Shown piece by piece: positions 1-8,076 of a DNA stretch of 64,000 nt (the stretch's first letter is position 1; each line of letters starts with the position of its first letter). The notes below the pieces were generated by a model that saw nothing but the letters and a program-made list of their open reading frames with translations, was not told where the DNA came from and made no database searches. This DNA is from Halobacteriovorax sp. GB3 (GTDB taxonomy: Bacteria > Bdellovibrionota > Bacteriovoracia > Bacteriovoracales > Bacteriovoracaceae), in assembly GCF_028649655.1 (NCBI RefSeq), contig NZ_JAQSLN010000002.1:62001-126000 (forward strand), given 5' to 3'. Both the position numbers and the translations under genes were made by a program.

Positions 1-633
1 CTTCATCATCGCTGTAACAACGGCTTCTACTTGTGCTTTTTGTTGTTTGAGATGATCTCCCTTTTTTAATATTTCTTTTGTTAATTGAATCTTTTTTGAG
101 TCTTCATTTTCTTCGTCAAATTCAGAAAGGTATTCAACATATTTTTCGTTCTCAGCTGCAGACATCGCTGCTTGTTGAGCGAGTTCTGTTACTTTTTGCA
201 CAAGAGGTGCTGTTGAAAATTCAATGAGGTTTTCTTTTTCTAATTCAGAAAGCTCTAAAAGAACTTCATCTTGAATCTTTTTAAAAAGTTTATATTCTTT
301 TAAAAAACCTACAAATTCTTCAAGTTTCTTATTTTCTTTGTTCTGTTGCATTTTTACAGAAAGAAAAGCAACAATCTTATCATCTGTCTTGTCGATTTTA
401 AGTGCGGCCTTAAACCTTTCATTGAGCTCGTCAAGATTTTGATCTTCAACAAGTTCTTTTGAAGATGCTTTTTTTATTGCACTTAATTGACTTGTCACTT
501 TATCAACTTCAAAGGCCTTCTTTTCTTCAAAGATATCAGATGTTAACTCTTCAGAGTCAGATTTGAATAAAAAAGTAGAAGCACTACCAATGAGAATAGT
601 TGCACTTAATCCTAAAACTAGTTTTTTATTCAT
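1..633 (-). CDS. Exported or anchored helical protein of unknown function, 3' end outside window
   Basis: I do not recognise this protein. The 211 codons in the window start with a short basic N-terminus and one hydrophobic segment (about residues 4-23), a signal peptide or membrane anchor. The rest is rich in Lys, Glu, Leu and Ala and should be almost wholly alpha-helical, with no Cys and no obvious catalytic motif. The reading frame is open to the window edge, so the C-terminus is missing. Its ATG (complement of 631-633) overlaps the TGA of the upstream protease gene in an ATGA junction, so the two are probably translated together. That coupling suggests a partner, inhibitor or substrate of the protease, but this is inference from position only. 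Confidence 0.75.
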   Translation of the reverse strand, partial: MNKKLVLGLSATILIGSASTFLFKSDSEELTSDIFEEKKAFEVDKVTSQLSAIKKASSKELVEDQNLDELNERFKAALKIDKTDDKIVAFLSVKMQQNKENKKLEEFVGFLKEYKLFKKIQDEVLLELSELEKENLIEFSTAPLVQKVTELAQQAAMSAAENEKYVEYLSEFDEENEDSKKIQLTKEILKKGDHLKQQKAQVEAVVTAMMK

Positions 634-1499
634 TTTTTAATTCCTTTGATCAAATCGAGATCAATAAGGTTAGAGAAATTCGCCGCACCATAGCCCTCTT
701 CTATTTTATTGCGTCCCCAGCGGTTACATTTCTTGTGGGGATCCTTTTTGAAATTAGTACCTGTTCCTCGTACGAGAACTCCTAAAATATTGTGATCTTC
801 GTCGAAAATTGGAGAACCCGAGTTCACGCTAAATGTATCGAGCTGGTGTCGAAAGCTTGCTTTATTTTCTTTGACTTCGAGAACTGGAGAAGGCTCAACG
901 TACTTTTGGCTTATTCCTAGAGGGAAGCCAATCATATAGATGAGTTCATTGAGTAGGGGTTTTCTATTCGACAGTTTTAGAGGTTTTCTATTTTTAACTT
1001 TTCGATCAAGCTGAATTACTGCGACATCTCTTGGAAAGAAATTTTCTCCAGCATCAACATAAACAACTTTTTTACATCGATATACGTCGTCTTTTGTTAC
1101 GGAGTATTCTTTTTGATCGAATGTTTTATTTTGATAATCGAAAACGACAGAATAGTTTTTGCATGTCTCTTCTTGTTCTGAATATTCACCAATACAATGA
1201 GCCGCTGTTAAATAGAGGTCTTCTGAGATAAGGGCGCCGGAACAATTTGCAATCGACTGCTGATGGGCAAAGGATTCATCAGAGCAAAAGTTGAAGTATT
1301 TCTTTTGTAGCTTGTAGCCAGATAGTTGATAAGTATCGAAATTAATATTTTCATTTGCTACAAAAGCTCCAACGGATCTTGCGATCTCTTGAACTTTTAA
1401 GGGTGCATCGAGGAGAACTTCTCTACGATTATCTTCACCGAAAATATCGGCGCGTGCTTGAAGGCATAAAAGGAGAGTAAAAAAGACGATTTTTTTCAT
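630..1499 (-). CDS. Secreted trypsin-like serine protease (S1 family)
   Basis: This is a periplasmic or secreted endopeptidase of the trypsin/V8-like fold. Residues 1-17 form a Sec signal peptide ending ARA. The triad is readable: His101 in TAAHC, Asp158 in PRDVAVIQL, and Ser227 in VNSGSPIFD. The usual GNSGGP or GDSGGP is thus relaxed to NSGSP, as in glutamyl-endopeptidase-like members. Several Cys (72, 86, 102, 113, 142, 258) could form disulfides, fitting export. At 289 residues it has one protease domain and no PDZ domain. The start at 1499 gives a good signal peptide. It is the first gene of a two-gene unit with the helical protein at 1-633, joined by a 4-base overlap. The substrate is unknown. 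Confidence 0.85.
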   Translation of the reverse strand: MKKIVFFTLLLCLQARADIFGEDNRREVLLDAPLKVQEIARSVGAFVANENINFDTYQLSGYKLQKKYFNFCSDESFAHQQSIANCSGALISEDLYLTAAHCIGEYSEQEETCKNYSVVFDYQNKTFDQKEYSVTKDDVYRCKKVVYVDAGENFFPRDVAVIQLDRKVKNRKPLKLSNRKPLLNELIYMIGFPLGISQKYVEPSPVLEVKENKASFRHQLDTFSVNSGSPIFDEDHNILGVLVRGTGTNFKKDPHKKCNRWGRNKIEEGYGAANFSNLIDLDLIKGIKK

Positions 1500-1591
1500 A
1501 CTTTTTAATATGTGATATCGGGATTTTACACAAATACCCCCTGTAAGAATTACTGAAAAATGGCAAAAAGTTCCGACTTAATTTCAGTAGG

Positions 1592-1618
1592 TTATCTTTG
1601 CTTTTTAGTCTCCGATAA
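1592..1618 (+). promoter_or_regulatory. Weak sigma-28-like promoter candidate
   Basis: TCCGATAA at 1611-1618 matches the FliA -10 consensus GCCGATAA at 7 of 8 bases. Eleven bases upstream is TTATCTTT (1592-1599), matching TAAAGTTT at only 5 of 8 with a poor TAAA core. The predicted start of transcription would fall at the Shine-Dalgarno of the next gene, leaving almost no leader. It is kept as a possibility because a better example lies at 24929-24955. Confidence 0.25.
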
Positions 1619-1635
1619 GTTGTTAGGAGGCTTGT

Positions 1636-2067
1636 ATGCATATTTTCTATCTTCAGTTTGAAAAGAATTTAAATAGTGAGTTTTTCTATCTCACAAGAGT
1701 TCTTAATGAATATGGCGTTAAGCTTATTCCAATTCGCCTTCAAGATCTCATTCAGATGAAGTTGAAAAATCGCGACTATATCATTTGTCTTGTAAAAAGC
1801 ATGGAAGCGAGATCAAAATTTCTTGTGGCAAAGAGAAGGTTTCTCGATTTCGCGATGAAATCGGGGCGCTTAGTTGTTTTCGATGCAAGCTCATTTGGTC
1901 CACAACATGTCGACTCATCTGTTCATCGTAAGGGATGTTATCACCACCTAAATTTGCCGGTAGATATTTACGAGCTTGTCGAAGAAATATCGCTTACAAT
2001 ATATAAAGATAGTATTAATAAGTCAGGGAAATGGCCTGGAGGGAGAAGAGCAAAACTCCCTTATTAG
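1636..2067 (+). CDS. Hypothetical protein, receiver-like alpha/beta pattern
   Basis: No family is recognised. The 143-residue protein has no signal peptide, so it should be cytoplasmic. It opens with a hydrophobic strand (HIFYL) and alternates strands and helices, with further strands near DYIICLV and RLVVFDAS. It closes with a stretch (LNLPVDIYELVEEI) that resembles the end of response-regulator receiver domains. No clear phospho-acceptor Asp pocket is visible, so any receiver relationship would be to a degenerate fold. The C-terminal tail is short and basic. A strong AGGAGG at 1625-1630 sets the ATG. It heads a run of four plus-strand genes (1636-4096) with very short gaps, probably one transcript. 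Confidence 0.7.
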   Translation: MHIFYLQFEKNLNSEFFYLTRVLNEYGVKLIPIRLQDLIQMKLKNRDYIICLVKSMEARSKFLVAKRRFLDFAMKSGRLVVFDASSFGPQHVDSSVHRKGCYHHLNLPVDIYELVEEISLTIYKDSINKSGKWPGGRRAKLPY

Positions 2068-2075
2068 GATGATTG

Positions 2076-2690
2076 ATGAATAATCGTGATGATGTTTTTA
2101 CGACAAGGATTTTAACTCTTCTTAAAATAGATGCTAATAATCTCTTTAATCGTTTAAAGAGTAGAGAAAGTGAATACCTCGCGATCTTTTCTCAAAAGCG
2201 CACAAGAGATCATTTCAAAGAAATTTTTATCTCTAAGTATCCATCCATTTCAATGGGCGATCTGAAGTATTGTAGTGAAGATGTGATTATTAGCTTAGAT
2301 GCTTTTTATACAAAAGTTGATGATATGAGATGGTACCTCTATCATACTGACGATATGCCTGTGACAGTTGATGATAATGTTCGTCACTTTCTAAGAGAAC
2401 TCAAAGAATTGTATTCGAATCTGATGCTTTATCTTCAAGCAGAACTCGACCCAAATGATGATGGAGAGGGTGGTGAAGAAGGTGAAGATGAAGAGGAAAT
2501 AATTGATCTCGAACAAGTGGATTTGATCGATCTTCCGGATATTGATTTTGATGTAGAAGAGACTGAGCTACCAGAAAGTAGTGAAGAGAGCTCTGATGAA
2601 GTTTTCAACGATCGAGATCCTTCAAAAAACCTCGCAGGAGAGGACACTATTTTAGGTGTCTTCAACAAGGAAGATTTAAAGGATCTTTAA
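2076..2690 (+). CDS. Hypothetical acidic cytoplasmic protein
   Basis: Unrecognised. The first ~120 residues look helical and mixed in charge. From about residue 125 onward the chain becomes extremely acidic, with runs of Asp and Glu interspersed with Ser, typical of a disordered tail that binds basic partners or metal. It then returns to a short conserved-looking end. There is no signal peptide. I prefer the ATG at 2076 over the TTG three bases earlier, because the AGGA at 2065-2068 sits at proper spacing. The gene follows the previous stop by 8 bases. Its TAA overlaps the ATG of the methyltransferase by one base, so it belongs to the same operon. Confidence 0.7.
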   Translation: MNNRDDVFTTRILTLLKIDANNLFNRLKSRESEYLAIFSQKRTRDHFKEIFISKYPSISMGDLKYCSEDVIISLDAFYTKVDDMRWYLYHTDDMPVTVDDNVRHFLRELKELYSNLMLYLQAELDPNDDGEGGEEGEDEEEIIDLEQVDLIDLPDIDFDVEETELPESSEESSDEVFNDRDPSKNLAGEDTILGVFNKEDLKDL

Positions 2691-3388
2691 TGCGAATATT
2701 TTTAGTTCTTTCACTCTTACTCATTTCAAATTTTTCTTTAGCTAGACAAGCTGTTTCTGGAAATCGTTTTGAGCTGCTCTCTGGGATTAGAAATAATTCA
2801 AAGTCTCAATTATTTTGGGATAAGAAGTTTAATAAAGAACGATATGTCTATGGAAAGGCACCTTCAAAGTTTCTAGCAGAGAATTATGACTATATTCCTC
2901 ATGGGAGTCGTGTTCTCGATATTGGTATGGGAGAAGGGCGTAATGCGGTTTTCCTCGCGACAAAGGGATATAAAGTCACAGGAGTGGAAATTAGTCCCAT
3001 CGCTATTCGAAAAGCTAAGCTCTTAGCTAGAGAATTTGACGTAAGAATTGACCCAGTACTTTCATCAATTGAAGATTATAAAGTTGAAAAGAACTCTTTG
3101 GATGCGATCATTTGTTTTTACTTTGTTGATAAGGCCATTAATGAAAAATTCTTCGAATGGTTAAAGCCTGGTGGAATTCTCATATTTGAGGCCTTTACTA
3201 AAAGACAAGAGTCTATTTCGAAAGATAAGGAAATTGATTTAGGTGAAGTTTTTGAAGAGGGGGAATTGTTAAAAATCTTTCCTAAGATGCGAACACTTAA
3301 GTTTGAAGAGCCACTTCATCGCAAAGATTTCACGACGAGTATCATTTTACAAAAGCCTAGGGAATCTTCTTCTGGCTTACAAAATTAG
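2690..3388 (+). CDS. SAM-dependent methyltransferase with N-terminal signal peptide
   Basis: A class I methyltransferase of the TehB/UbiE-like group. Motif I is clear as VLDIGMGEGRN (residues 75-85), followed by the acidic strand end GVEIS that would bind the ribose of SAM. The post-motif region IICFYFVDK and the LKPGGILIFEAF strand are also typical. The odd part is the first 18 residues, a good Sec signal peptide or membrane anchor ending FSLA. Nothing supports a later start: the next in-frame Met lies inside motif I, and AAGGAT precedes this ATG at good spacing. SAM is not expected in the periplasm, so the protein may be anchored with its domain inside, or the leader may serve another role. 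The substrate is unknown. Confidence 0.8.
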   Translation: MRIFLVLSLLLISNFSLARQAVSGNRFELLSGIRNNSKSQLFWDKKFNKERYVYGKAPSKFLAENYDYIPHGSRVLDIGMGEGRNAVFLATKGYKVTGVEISPIAIRKAKLLAREFDVRIDPVLSSIEDYKVEKNSLDAIICFYFVDKAINEKFFEWLKPGGILIFEAFTKRQESISKDKEIDLGEVFEEGELLKIFPKMRTLKFEEPLHRKDFTTSIILQKPRESSSGLQN

Positions 3389-3412
3389 CCATTTTAGGTT
3401 GAAATAAGATTA

Positions 3413-4096
3413 ATGCGTAATGTTGTTATAAAATTCCTGACTTTTTTTCTCTTATTTTCTGACATCTCTTTTGCTGATGCCACAGAGGGATATTTCTCTG
3501 GTCGTATTAGTTCTTTTCAAGTTGAGGCGGGCCTATTGAAGATTAAGGCCGACTTTCCCAATATAAAATATGTGAACAAAAAAGATGTTGTTGAGTTTTG
3601 GAATCAACAAGCTAATTTGCGTCGTTGTCGCTCTTACGTGGCAGGAAGAACAAGTGATTATATTCTCTTAAAAATTCCGAACCCGTATGAGTGCTCTAAA
3701 TCGGTTTCATTGGATAGAGGTGTTTATCTCAATTTCTTTTCTCAAGACCTTGTTAATAATTTGAAGATGGGAAAAGAGGTGGTCGAGATTCTTTTAAAAA
3801 AGAGGTTGGCCTTAAAGAGTAAGCTCTCCCATGTTCAGCGTGATCTGGACAGTCATATTGAAAAAGTAAATGCCGTGAATTCTCGCTACGAAGTTTTGAG
3901 ACAAAAACTATTATTGGAGTGGAAAAAAGAGATTCAGTCTTTAGAAGAGGATCGCGTTAATTCGATGCGTAATTATAAAGGAATCGAAATTCGCCTTGAT
4001 GAGGTGAGTCATAAGCTTGAAAAGTATCGTGTCGAAGATGAAAACCTCAAGGCCGATCGATGGTCATTGGATCCCCGCCTGTACTATAAAAAATAG
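3413..4096 (+). CDS. Exported coiled-coil protein, unknown function
   Basis: Not assigned to a family. Residues 1-20 are a signal peptide (cleavage near SFA/DA). Residues 22-110 form a small, probably beta-rich domain with two Cys (72 and 94) that could pair. Residues 120-210 are heptad-like, rich in Leu, Lys and Glu, and predict a long coiled coil. The C-terminus ends in an aromatic, basic YYKK. Location should be periplasmic or attached to the envelope. It is the last gene of the 1636-4096 run, 24 bases after the methyltransferase. No terminator hairpin is evident in the 107 bases before the peptide transporter. Confidence 0.7.
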   Translation: MRNVVIKFLTFFLLFSDISFADATEGYFSGRISSFQVEAGLLKIKADFPNIKYVNKKDVVEFWNQQANLRRCRSYVAGRTSDYILLKIPNPYECSKSVSLDRGVYLNFFSQDLVNNLKMGKEVVEILLKKRLALKSKLSHVQRDLDSHIEKVNAVNSRYEVLRQKLLLEWKKEIQSLEEDRVNSMRNYKGIEIRLDEVSHKLEKYRVEDENLKADRWSLDPRLYYKK

Positions 4097-4203
4097 TGGT
4101 GTCGTTTTGCTACTGGTCAAATTGACTAAAATTCTGTACAAATTTACTTCATTAAATTGAAGAAATTAAATGTATTTTGTAGATCCGTAGCAAAGGAAAG
4201 ACT

Positions 4204-5847
4204 ATGACAAAATTTAAGATGCTTCTAGGATTGGCCCTTATATCACTGGCCTTTTCTTCGAATGCTCAAGCGGCCATTGGAAGCCCTGATGCAAAACAAG
4301 GTGGGACGTATAAGTACAATCTTTCGTCACAACCAACAACTCTAAACGCACTATCTTCTTCAGATGTTCCAGCAAGACAAGTTCAAGACTATGTTATGGA
4401 ATATCTAACGATGCAACATCCTGACACTCTAGAAACAATTCCTGCACTTGCAACGAAGTGGGAAGTTTCTAAAGATGAAAAAACTTTTATCTTTACTCTA
4501 AGAGAAGGTGTTAAGTGGCATGATGGAAAACCACTTACTGCTGAAGATGTTAAATTTTCTTTTGATGCAATCATGCACCCAAAAAATAAGTATAAGACAG
4601 CACCAAAGAAGCCTTATTTTGAAAATATCGCAGGTGTTGAAATTCTAGCTCCAAATAAAGTTAAGTTTTCTGTTAAGAAGCCTTACTTCAATAACTTTAA
4701 CGTTGTTGCCAACGGACTAAGAATTGTTCCTAAGCATGTTTATGAAAACCCTACTAAGAAAGAAGAGAAAAAACTTAATAAGACTCTTATTGGTACAGGT
4801 CCTTACATCTTCAAAGTAATGAGAAGAGGAAAGTTTATTCGTCTTGTTAAGAATGAGAAGTGGTGGGGAAATAGTGTTCCTGAATATAAAGGAATGTATA
4901 ACTATGATAACGTTCTTCTTCGTTTTGTTAAAGATTCAACAATTGCTCTTCAGCGTCTAGAGAAGGGTGACCTTAACTTTCTAGAGCTAACTCCAGAAGA
5001 GTTTGTTAAGAAAACTAATTCATCACGTTGGGGAAAATCTGTTTTTAAAGTAAAGACAACAAACAAAGCACCACAAGGTTATGGGTTTGTTGGTTGGAAC
5101 ATTGCTAATCCACTTTTTGCTTCTAAAAATGTTCGTGTTGCTCTAACTCACCTTTTCAACAGGAAAGAGATGATTGAGAAGTTCTCATACAATATGTCTG
5201 AACAAGCTACGGGACCTCTTTATAAGACTTCTCCATACGCGAATAAAAGTGTTAAGCCAATTGATTATAATCCTAAGAAAGCTCTTGAAATCCTTAGAAA
5301 AGAAGGATGGAAAGATACTGATGGTGACATGATTCTGGATAAGATGATTGATGGAAAGAAAGTAAAATTCTCATTCACCATCCTTGAGCCACTACAAGAC
5401 TTTGTTAAGTATCTTACAATTTTCAAAGAAGATGCTAAGCAAGCTGGTATTGATGTAAACATTAAATTCATCGAATGGAACACATTTGTAAAACTTCTTA
5501 ACGAAAGAAAGTTTGAAGCTGTTCGTCTAGCTTGGGGATCTGGTTCGGTTGACTGGGATCCAAAACAAATTTGGCACTCAAGCTCAATTGAAAACCAAGG
5601 TTCTAACTTTGTAAGTTACTCGAACCCAAAAGTTGATAAGCTAATTGATGAAGCGAGAATGATTTCTGATAGAGAAAAAAGAATTCAAAAGCTAAATCAA
5701 GTTTTTAAGCTAATTGCTGAAGATGCTCCGTATACTTTCCTTTTCAATAGAAAGTATGTTTTCTACGGACACACAAAAGATCTGAAAAGACCAAAAGACT
5801 CCTACACTTATGAAGTTGGTACAAGTTATTGGTGGTTAGATAAGTAG
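4204..5847 (+). CDS. Peptide ABC transporter substrate-binding protein (SBP family 5)
   Basis: Periplasmic peptide-binding protein of the OppA/DppA/YejA superfamily, which captures oligopeptides and delivers them to the two permeases encoded next. Residues 1-23 form a Sec signal peptide ending AQA, without a lipobox, so it should be soluble in the periplasm. Family hallmarks are the KWHDGKPLTAEDVKFSFDAI region (about residues 102-121), GTGPYIF, and long substrate-lobe segments. At 547 residues it is typical for the family. A strong AAAGGAAAG precedes the ATG. The stop is 19 bases before the permease start, with no terminator between. Because the permeases look YejB/YejE-like, peptides or peptide-nucleotide compounds are plausible ligands. 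The ligand cannot be read from sequence. Confidence 0.9.
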   Translation: MTKFKMLLGLALISLAFSSNAQAAIGSPDAKQGGTYKYNLSSQPTTLNALSSSDVPARQVQDYVMEYLTMQHPDTLETIPALATKWEVSKDEKTFIFTLREGVKWHDGKPLTAEDVKFSFDAIMHPKNKYKTAPKKPYFENIAGVEILAPNKVKFSVKKPYFNNFNVVANGLRIVPKHVYENPTKKEEKKLNKTLIGTGPYIFKVMRRGKFIRLVKNEKWWGNSVPEYKGMYNYDNVLLRFVKDSTIALQRLEKGDLNFLELTPEEFVKKTNSSRWGKSVFKVKTTNKAPQGYGFVGWNIANPLFASKNVRVALTHLFNRKEMIEKFSYNMSEQATGPLYKTSPYANKSVKPIDYNPKKALEILRKEGWKDTDGDMILDKMIDGKKVKFSFTILEPLQDFVKYLTIFKEDAKQAGIDVNIKFIEWNTFVKLLNERKFEAVRLAWGSGSVDWDPKQIWHSSSIENQGSNFVSYSNPKVDKLIDEARMISDREKRIQKLNQVFKLIAEDAPYTFLFNRKYVFYGHTKDLKRPKDSYTYEVGTSYWWLDK

Positions 5848-5866
5848 TAAGCCTTAGGAGGCTAAA

Positions 5867-6907
5867 TTGTTTAATTATATTATTAGAAGATTATTACTGA
5901 TGATCCCGACATTGTTCGGGGTCACAGTTATTGTTTTTGGGATTATCAATCTCGCTCCAGGTTCACCTGTTGAACAAAAGATTCAACAGATGAAGTTCGC
6001 TGGTGCTGGCGCAGGTGCTGGTAGCGGAGGAATGAGTGGAGCTGGTGCTGATAGTTCTGGGGTTTCTGAAGAAGTTATCGAAGCTTTGAAGAAACAATAT
6101 GGATTCGATAAGCCCGTTCACGTCCGTTACTGGATTTGGCTTAAAAACCTTTCTCGTCTTGATTTTGGAGAGAGCTTTACTTATGAAGAACCGGCCATTG
6201 ACGTTATTCTGTCAAAGTTGCCTGTCTCTCTACAGTTTGGGGCAATATCATTGCTTCTCTCTTACATCATTTGTATTCCGTTGGGTGTTTTAAAAGCAGT
6301 GAAGAATGGGTCAAAGTTTGATCTTGCAACCAGCTTTATTCTCTCAGCGCTCTACGCGATTCCACCGTTCATGTTTGGTATTCTTTTAATTGTTTACTTT
6401 GCCGGTGGACTTTATTTTGATTGGTTCCCTGTTGGGGAGCTTTATTCTGATATGTACTTTGATATGACAACTTGGGAAAAAATTGTGAACAGAGTTCACC
6501 ATTTTATCCTTCCAGGTATCTGTTACATGTTAGGTTCATTTACTGTTTTAACACTTCTTATGAAGAACTCTATGCTTGATGTTATTTCTAATGACTATAT
6601 TAGAACAGCAAGAGCTAAAGGACTTTCAGATAAGAAAGTATATTTAAAGCACGCTCTTAGAAATGCTCTAATCCCAATCGTTACTGGGCTTAGTGGTTTC
6701 CTTACAATTTTCTTTGCTGGGTCGATTCTTCTTGAAAAGATTTTCAGTTTAGATGGTATGGGTCTACTCAGTTTCCAGTCTATTCTTGAAAGGGATTACA
6801 ACGTTATTATGGGCCTTATTTTCATTCAATCCGTGCTCATGTTGTTAGGTAACCTGTTTAGTGACATCTTGTACACGCTAGTTGATCCAAGGATTGATTT
6901 CTCATGA
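5867..6907 (+). CDS. Peptide ABC transporter permease, YejB/OppB type
   Basis: Inner-membrane permease subunit of a dipeptide/oligopeptide importer. The N-terminus has the typical YIIRRLLLMIPTLFGVT helix and the INLAPGSP motif. The EAA coupling loop that docks on the ATPase reads DYIRTARAKGLSDKKV followed by HALRNALIPI. About six TM helices are expected, and 346 residues is usual. An insertion rich in Gly and Ala (about residues 44-66) follows the first periplasmic stretch and looks like a flexible linker. Translation starts at TTG, chosen because TTAGGAGG stands at 5852-5859 with good spacing and the N-terminal helix begins there. The stop overlaps the next permease start by four bases (ATGA). 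No ATPase gene accompanies the pair. Confidence 0.9.
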   Translation: MFNYIIRRLLLMIPTLFGVTVIVFGIINLAPGSPVEQKIQQMKFAGAGAGAGSGGMSGAGADSSGVSEEVIEALKKQYGFDKPVHVRYWIWLKNLSRLDFGESFTYEEPAIDVILSKLPVSLQFGAISLLLSYIICIPLGVLKAVKNGSKFDLATSFILSALYAIPPFMFGILLIVYFAGGLYFDWFPVGELYSDMYFDMTTWEKIVNRVHHFILPGICYMLGSFTVLTLLMKNSMLDVISNDYIRTARAKGLSDKKVYLKHALRNALIPIVTGLSGFLTIFFAGSILLEKIFSLDGMGLLSFQSILERDYNVIMGLIFIQSVLMLLGNLFSDILYTLVDPRIDFS

Positions 6908-7926
6908 TAGAAAAATATTTTAAAAACGAACTTACTGTAAAAAGATGGAGAAGGTTTAAGGCCAGAAAGTCAGCTGTGATTGCTTCAGTCGCTTTGATCT
7001 TTTGTACTGTTTTAACTTTTTCAGCTCCTTTGATTGCAAACTCAAAACCATTAGTTATGCAATATAAAGGAAATATGTTCTTTCCAATCTTTAATGATTA
7101 CCATCCAAAAGAATTTGGGATTACGACTTCTTTAACTGTTGATTATAGAAAGATTACTGAGAACTCAAATGAACTTGTTATTTGGCCTTTGATTAAGTGG
7201 GACCCGTATGAGTCAAATGATTCTCTCGATTACTATCCAGCACCTCCTTCGGAAGAAAACGTTTTAGGTACTGATGATAGAGGTCGTGATGTATTAACAA
7301 GACTTCTCTATGGGTTTAAATACTCGATCACTTATGCTGTTCTCGTATGGCTTTTTTCGGCCATCATTGGAATCATCATTGGTGGGATCATGGGATTTAA
7401 AGGAGGTCTCTTTGATATATTAGGTCAAAGACTTGTTGAGATCTTCTCTACAATACCATATTTCTTTCTGTTGCTTATTCTTGTATCGATTTTTCAACCA
7501 TCGCTGACTCTACTGATTATTATTACATCACTGTTTAGCTGGGTTGGAATTAGTTACTACGCAAGAGCTGAGTTTTTAAAAAATAGAAAGCAAGAGTATG
7601 TAGAAGCTGCAAGAAGTATGGGAGCGTCTGTTCCGACAATTCTTTTTAAGCACATTCTACCAAACTCGCTTACACCAATTATTACGTTTGCTCCATTTGT
7701 TATTGCTGGAGCAATTTCGAGTTTAGCATCTCTCGATTACCTTGGTTTTGGTCTACCTGTTCCAACGCCTTCATGGGGAGAGTTACTTGCTCAAGCTCAA
7801 AAGAACTATACAATTGCATGGTGGCTTGCCGTTTATCCATCAATTGCACTTTTCTCGACACTCTTCATGTTTGTCTTAGTGGGAGAAGGGGTTCGAAACG
7901 CAATGGATCCAAAAGCACAAGCTTAA
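6904..7926 (+). CDS. Peptide ABC transporter permease, YejE/OppC type
   Basis: Second permease of the peptide importer. The cytoplasmic N-terminus (TVKRWRRFKARKSA) leads to TM1, then a periplasmic region of about 85 residues, as in YejE. The conserved NVLGTDDRGRDVLTRLLYG motif follows, then TM helices and the EAA loop (EYVEAARSMGASVPTIL, then HILPNSLTPI). The ending SLDYLGFGLPVPTPSWGELL is diagnostic of OppC/YejE proteins. At 340 residues it matches E. coli YejE closely. It overlaps the preceding permease by ATGA. A Rho-independent terminator directly follows, so the unit ends without a YejF-like ATPase. The ATPase must be encoded elsewhere and may be shared with another transporter. Confidence 0.9.
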   Translation: MIEKYFKNELTVKRWRRFKARKSAVIASVALIFCTVLTFSAPLIANSKPLVMQYKGNMFFPIFNDYHPKEFGITTSLTVDYRKITENSNELVIWPLIKWDPYESNDSLDYYPAPPSEENVLGTDDRGRDVLTRLLYGFKYSITYAVLVWLFSAIIGIIIGGIMGFKGGLFDILGQRLVEIFSTIPYFFLLLILVSIFQPSLTLLIIITSLFSWVGISYYARAEFLKNRKQEYVEAARSMGASVPTILFKHILPNSLTPIITFAPFVIAGAISSLASLDYLGFGLPVPTPSWGELLAQAQKNYTIAWWLAVYPSIALFSTLFMFVLVGEGVRNAMDPKAQA

Positions 7927-7934
7927 TATTAAGA

Positions 7935-7956
7935 GGGCCTCTCGGGGCCCTTTTTT
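7935..7956 (+). terminator. Rho-independent terminator after the peptide permease operon
   Basis: GGGCC at 7935-7939 pairs with GGCCC at 7946-7950 around a six-base loop, and is followed at once by six T (7951-7956). It lies 9 bases after the permease stop and separates the peptide importer from the cobalamin riboswitch. Confidence 0.9.
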
Positions 7957-7974
7957 AATTTATACTTACAAACT

Positions 7975-8062
7975 TATTTGATGAAGCTAGGTGAAATTCC
8001 AGCACTGTCCCGCAACGGTAATCCTTTTAGGTAAGTCCGATCTTGAATAGGTTTTTGACATT
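7975..8062 (+). ncRNA. Cobalamin (B12) riboswitch
   Basis: The conserved core is plain: GGTGAAATTCC at 7991-8001, then the B12-box-like CTGTCCCGCAACGGTAA, and after a short arm AAGTCCGAT. These match the cobalamin riboswitch consensus (GGTG..A.TCC, CTG.CCCGC.ACGGT.A, AG.CCGA). It stands between the upstream terminator and a btuB-like gene. The Shine-Dalgarno GAGGAGG of btuB (8066-8072) follows immediately, so control of translation by ribosome-site sequestration is likely. No intrinsic terminator with a T tract is seen between aptamer and gene. The aptamer is rather short in its peripheral arms. Exact outer boundaries are estimated. Confidence 0.9.
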
Positions 8063-8076
8063 CCCGAGGAGGAAAT

